Source: Porticoccaceae bacterium (GTDB lineage: Bacteria; Pseudomonadota; Gammaproteobacteria; Pseudomonadales; Porticoccaceae). From it: 8,829 nt of DNA. Positions within the stretch are counted from its first letter, which is position 1. Each line of letters opens with the position of its first letter. Both the position numbers and the translations under genes were made by a program. Positions 6,279-8,829 of the stretch are shown here, in pieces. The notes beneath the pieces are model-generated. The model saw only the letters and a program-made list of their open reading frames with translations, was not told where the DNA came from and made no database searches. Location of the stretch: contig JALNZZ010000085.1 of the NCBI GenBank assembly GCA_023229065.1, positions 1 through 8,829 of the forward strand. The letters are read 5' to 3'.

Positions 6279-6724
6279 CGTTCGTCTCCTTTCATTTCGG
6301 TTTCGGTTTCGGTCTCGCTCGGCGCATCCAGATCCGCGCTCAGCACGAGCGGCACGCCCGCGCGTTTGGCCGCCGGCAAAATGTAGTAACGCATCGCGTC
6401 GACCTCGTCATCCTCGTGCATTTTGTGGCTGCGGATCGTCGCGAGCCCGCTCGTCAGCTCGAGTTCGCATACTCGTAAAATTTCGAAGGTCGGATGTTCG
6501 TACGGGCTGCTCACAACCTCGAAGACATCCTCGCCTTTCTCGATCGCGTCACGGATGATTTCGAACACCTCGCTGTTCGTGTTTTCGGCGTAACGCAGCA
6601 TCGTTCCTTCATACGTATCTTCGCGCCAACGCCCGACCGGCGCGCCGCGTCCTATAATGATTAAGTTTTTGAGCATCTCAGTTCTGTACAACGTGTAGAT
6701 CTCTGATGTGATTTTTTCGTTCAT
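6275..6724 (-). CDS. Unknown acidic protein with DDEVDAMRYYI motif (149 aa)
   Basis: I cannot assign a family. The protein opens with a helix (MNEKITSEIYTLYRTEM), then LIIIGRGAP (21-29), probably a buried strand, then alternating strand and helix segments, and HEDDEVDAMRYYIL at 103-116. The last motif is like the final acidic motif of RNase H-fold terminase nucleases, but the rest of a terminase is absent. The C-terminus is an acidic low-complexity tail, SETETETEMKGDER, encoded partly by a hexamer repeat. The gene is supported by ATGA overlaps at both ends. The ribosome site at the 6724 start is weak (AAAGAA about 10 bases upstream), so translation probably depends on coupling to the methyltransferase; an internal ATG at residue 17 has no better site. 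Confidence 0.8.
   Translation of the reverse strand: MNEKITSEIYTLYRTEMLKNLIIIGRGAPVGRWREDTYEGTMLRYAENTNSEVFEIIRDAIEKGEDVFEVVSSPYEHPTFEILRVCELELTSGLATIRSHKMHEDDEVDAMRYYILPAAKRAGVPLVLSADLDAPSETETETEMKGDER
6295..6312 (-). repeat. Three tandem TTTCGG hexamers encoding a Thr-Glu tail
   Basis: On the minus strand the unit reads as CCGAAA and encodes the TETETE stretch near the end of the unknown acidic protein. Copy number could change in 6-base steps without a frameshift. Confidence 0.7.
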
Positions 6725-8073
6725 GTTTCGCGTTCTTTCGCCTTCGCCTCCGCCTCCGAGATCTCAGCGCCTGCCGCTCGGCGACACACAAACAAAAGCT
6801 CTATGGCGCGTGAGGCGTCGCCACGTCGAGACGAGATGCGGTAGTGTTGATCCTTGCTCTGTATCCGACTGTCCCGACCCAGACCGCCGATGATCTTCTT
6901 CATCTCCTGCTCGTTCGGATAGGCATGGTCGCGGTACGAGATGAGCCAATGGGGGATGTGCTTGGCGTTCCCGAGGAAGGTCTGGAAAAAAGCGTTGGCA
7001 TTGTTTTTGGTTACGGTCTCGTGGTCGGTCTCGTAGTATCTAACCTTGGTGTCCGCCCTGAGTGTGAGTCCCTTCCAATACGTCATGAGCCCTTCGATAA
7101 AGTGATACGAACGCTCGTAATTGGTCGTCGAGAACTCGGTGGCGTAGGGCGGGTCGAAATAGGCGAGGTCTGCCTTGGTCTTGGGGAGCAGGATATTCAC
7201 GTCTTCACGGCAGGCCTTGCATTCCTGGCCGTTGTAGAAAACAAGGGCGTTGATGCGGCGCACATTGTCCGCAAAGCGTTCCCTCCACTCTTCCGGGTTA
7301 TCCGGACGACGGCGGCCGTACTCGGTGGAGGAGGCGAAATGGCCAAACCCGCCCCTGCAGCTTATGCAGGTTTTGCCGAGGGCGAAGAGCGCGATGTCTT
7401 TTTTGAACCCTTCCAGGCGGTCACAGTTGGCGCGCATAACGTCAATAACGTGATGCACACCCTTGGCGAAAAAGATGCCCTTGAAGTTGTCTTGGACGAA
7501 ACTGCCCGCCTTCGGGTTGTCCCCGAGCAGCATTTCCAGGTCGGCATCAGAAAGCCGGGTGCTCTTGTTCTCGATGATGGCCCGGGCCGCATGATAGCAG
7601 TAATGGAGCCGGTCGTTGGCAACGACTCGCAGCCCCTTGGTCTTGAACCTGTATGCCACGACGGCAGAACCCGAGAATACATCCACAACGGACTTAACGC
7701 CCTGCGGGGTGTTCCCCCAGATCCAATCCACCAGTTTTCGCTTCGATCCGATGTAATTCGGGATATATTTTGGGCGCTTATCCGGCGGCAGTTCTTCCTG
7801 CGCGCCCGCACCTTCGTCCCGCACGTATTGGCTCGTGCGACGCGCTGGAAACGGCAGTTCTTCCTGCGCGCCCGCACCTTCGTCCGGCGCGGCGGCCGCA
7901 GCGATGCCAGTGTCTTGTTCACTGGTTCCTTGTGCCTGGCCAGCTTCGAGCCCAGCCGAGCGGTCCTCTTCCAAGGCGACAGAAACCGACTCACCAGACC
8001 GCGCAAGCCGGAGATCGGCCTCCGGCTCCCGCGTGAAGAGTGGATTCGCCGCTACTTTCGTTTTCTTTTTCAT
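6721..8073 (-). CDS. D12-class N6-adenine DNA methyltransferase with low-complexity N-terminal extension (450 aa)
   Basis: A predicted Dam-type enzyme that moves a methyl group from S-adenosylmethionine to adenine in a specific DNA site. Motifs occur in the D12 (alpha) order: YIGSKRKLVDWIW (107-119), the AdoMet-binding VVDVFSGSAVVAYRF (129-143), ANDRLHY (152-158), target-recognition region, then the catalytic ADLAYFDPPY (301-310). Two CxxC pairs (C236/C239 in CISC and C285/C288 in CKAC) might bind zinc. Residues 1-106 are not part of the usual fold: low-complexity Ala/Glu/Gln-rich sequence with an 11-residue repeat, opening with a stretch like the exonuclease N-terminus. The start at 8073 is chosen for its AAAGGAA ribosome site and 1-base gap to the XRE stop; the ten residues from 8103 read the XRE end in another frame. 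CpG is about half as dense as in neighbours, suggesting acquisition. The recognition site cannot be read; GATC is not depleted here. Confidence 0.93.
   Translation of the reverse strand: MKKKTKVAANPLFTREPEADLRLARSGESVSVALEEDRSAGLEAGQAQGTSEQDTGIAAAAAPDEGAGAQEELPFPARRTSQYVRDEGAGAQEELPPDKRPKYIPNYIGSKRKLVDWIWGNTPQGVKSVVDVFSGSAVVAYRFKTKGLRVVANDRLHYCYHAARAIIENKSTRLSDADLEMLLGDNPKAGSFVQDNFKGIFFAKGVHHVIDVMRANCDRLEGFKKDIALFALGKTCISCRGGFGHFASSTEYGRRRPDNPEEWRERFADNVRRINALVFYNGQECKACREDVNILLPKTKADLAYFDPPYATEFSTTNYERSYHFIEGLMTYWKGLTLRADTKVRYYETDHETVTKNNANAFFQTFLGNAKHIPHWLISYRDHAYPNEQEMKKIIGGLGRDSRIQSKDQHYRISSRRGDASRAIELLFVCRRAAGAEISEAEAKAKERET
7786..7819 (-). repeat. 34-bp direct repeat in the methyltransferase gene, copy A
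   Basis: Identical to 7852-7885, 66 bases away, which is a whole number of codons. It encodes the second of two DEGAGAQEELP blocks (residues 86-96). The match ends sharply at both borders. Confidence 0.9.
7852..7885 (-). repeat. 34-bp direct repeat in the methyltransferase gene, copy B
   Basis: Encodes the first DEGAGAQEELP block (residues 64-74) in the linker before the methyltransferase fold. Recombination between copies would delete or add 22 residues in frame, altering only linker length. Confidence 0.9.
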
Positions 8074-8074
8074 A

Positions 8075-8353
8075 TTAGTGTTCCTTTTTCGTCGCAAGCG
8101 CAATGATCCGCTGTGCGATCGCCTCGATCTCCTGATCCGTAATCGCCGGACTCCGCATCTGCCTGTATTCGTGCGGTCGTCCGCCGTACTCTCTAGCGAG
8201 GCGACCTGCGGACCTGACCGACGGCACGGAGGCGCCCGACACCCACAGGGAGACTGCAGCCCGCGACACGCCGATCGCGCGCGCGAGCTGCGCCTGTGTG
8301 ATCCGCTCTCTGTGCAGGAGCCTCCTGACTGGGTTCGGCATTTTCGCCTTCAT
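8075..8353 (-). CDS. XRE/Cro-type helix-turn-helix DNA-binding protein (92 aa)
   Basis: A small predicted transcription regulator. The helix-turn-helix occupies about residues 16-50: RITQAQLARAIGVSRAAVS (17-35) followed by LWVSGASVPSVRSAGRLA, where the QAQLARAIGVSRAAVSLW segment is the classic Cro/CI-like pattern. The C-terminal part (ITDQEIEAIAQRIIALA, 71-87) is a single helix, perhaps for dimerisation. There is no cleavable or sensor domain, so it is more Cro-like than CI-like. The start at 8353 has AACGAAAGGA with 8 A residues before the ATG; an in-frame ATG at 8341 is possible but lacks a ribosome site. It is transcribed in the same direction as the replication genes, 1 base from the methyltransferase. 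Its operator cannot be placed inside the window. Confidence 0.9.
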   Translation of the reverse strand: MKAKMPNPVRRLLHRERITQAQLARAIGVSRAAVSLWVSGASVPSVRSAGRLAREYGGRPHEYRQMRSPAITDQEIEAIAQRIIALATKKEH

Positions 8354-8360
8354 TTTTTTT

Positions 8361-8370
8361 TCCTTTCGTT
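8361..8370 (-). promoter_or_regulatory. Ribosome binding site AACGAAAGGA of the XRE gene
   Basis: Located in the 31-base gap between the upstream unknown gene and the XRE gene, followed by an A-tract up to the ATG at 8353. Identical 10-mers precede the Sak4-like and rusA genes. The rest of the gap (8371-8384) is AT-rich, but I see no clear promoter. Confidence 0.85.
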
Positions 8371-8384
8371 TGTTTTTTTAATTT

Positions 8385-8829
8385 CTAAATTTTGCGCGCA
8401 ATCGCCAGCCGACTGCGCACGACGTCGTCAATCGCCCATCCGACGAGCGCGCCGCGTGTCGCGCACGTATACAGCGCGTGGAGCAGTGTGCCGCACGCAC
8501 GGATCGGTTTTTGCCGCTCGTACACCCGCCACTCCCCCGATGTCTCAAGCGTGATCGGGTCGTCGTCGCTCTCGTAGCGCGCGTGTATGGCGTCGTGTAT
8601 CGCACGTAGGTACGCGTGCAGATCCGAGGGGTGAGTCGCCCACGCAATATTACGCGCACGTGCCCGTAGCGCCGCGTGCTCACTCGTGTACGCTGTCGCG
8701 CCGTACAGCCACCTACCATCCGACCGTTGCGTGACAGGCGTCGCGACCGCGTGCTCGTGACGAAAACATATGCCCTCGTACACGAGCGTAAGCGTGGGCG
8801 TGACGCGGAGCGCGCCCTCGACGAACTCA
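8385..8829 (-). CDS. Unknown protein, 5' end beyond the window (at least 148 residues)
   Basis: The frame is open to the right edge of the window, reading EFVEGALRVTPTLTLVYEG before the first possible start (a GTG at 8783-8781), and that upstream stretch looks like real protein sequence with alternating hydrophobic strand residues. I therefore treat the gene as partial. It continues with GRWLYGATAYTSEHAALRARARN, a helix around SDLHAYLRAIHDAIHARY, and a C-terminal helix DDVVRSRLAIARKI, then TAG. No signal peptide, membrane segment or catalytic motif is visible, and I do not recognise a family. Stop is 31 bases before the XRE start, so it probably belongs to the same transcript. Confidence 0.75.
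   Translation of the reverse strand, partial: EFVEGALRVTPTLTLVYEGICFRHEHAVATPVTQRSDGRWLYGATAYTSEHAALRARARNIAWATHPSDLHAYLRAIHDAIHARYESDDDPITLETSGEWRVYERQKPIRACGTLLHALYTCATRGALVGWAIDDVVRSRLAIARKI

Noticed and set aside
6275..6724. Terminase fragment
   Set aside because: Only one short motif matches; no Walker ATPase or other nuclease motif is present and there are no packaging genes nearby.
6844..8106. 420-residue plus-strand open frame antisense to the methyltransferase
   Set aside because: The minus strand has all the methyltransferase motifs in order, with a good ribosome site and operon spacing. The plus frame has no recognisable domain and is open because of codon composition.

Overview
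The window looks like the early (replication and recombination) region of a temperate tailed phage or prophage of a high-GC bacterium, probably a proteobacterium; the host is an inference from GC content, CpG-rich codons and strong AAAGGAG-type ribosome binding sites. No integrase, structural or packaging gene is visible. All ten genes lie on the minus strand, so transcription runs from position 8829 towards 500. They are tightly packed: four junctions are 4-base ATGA stop/start overlaps, and three have gaps of 1 to 3 bases.

In transcription order the genes are: the 3' part of an unknown gene (8829-8385); a small XRE-type helix-turn-helix regulator (8353-8075); a D12-class adenine DNA methyltransferase with a long low-complexity N-terminus (8073-6721); an unknown acidic protein (6724-6275); a RecE/exonuclease VIII-like PD-(D/E)XK nuclease (6278-5448); an unknown protein (5451-4903); a Sak4-like RecA-fold ATPase (4901-4137); a DUF669 protein with an SSB-like tail (4133-3585); a RusA-type Holliday junction resolvase (3516-3160); and a primase-helicase joining an archaeo-eukaryotic primase domain to a DUF3987 ATPase domain (3163-500). 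Together they would prime and unwind phage DNA (primase-helicase), resect ends (exonuclease), protect single strands (DUF669), pair strands (Sak4) and resolve junctions (RusA). The methyltransferase probably protects or marks the phage DNA.

The left end (1-499) is different: about 370 bases of AT-richer non-coding DNA carrying three clusters of a TGTCAGCTT-type repeat, including a perfect 25-bp inverted repeat. It is flanked by two identical 127-bp copies of the primase 3' coding region (1-127 and 572-698). This may be a replication origin or structured 3' region next to a genuine duplication, or partly an assembly artefact, since 127 is a common assembler k-mer length.

The most interesting signals are: (a) a perfect 10-bp hairpin between the ribosome binding site and the start codon of rusA, which when folded would restore the 8-9 base spacing used by neighbouring genes; (b) the methyltransferase N-terminus, which matches the exonuclease N-terminus residue for residue at F13 and R15-E16-P17-E18, suggesting module capture; and (c) the inverted TGTCAGCTT arrays beside the duplicated primase end.
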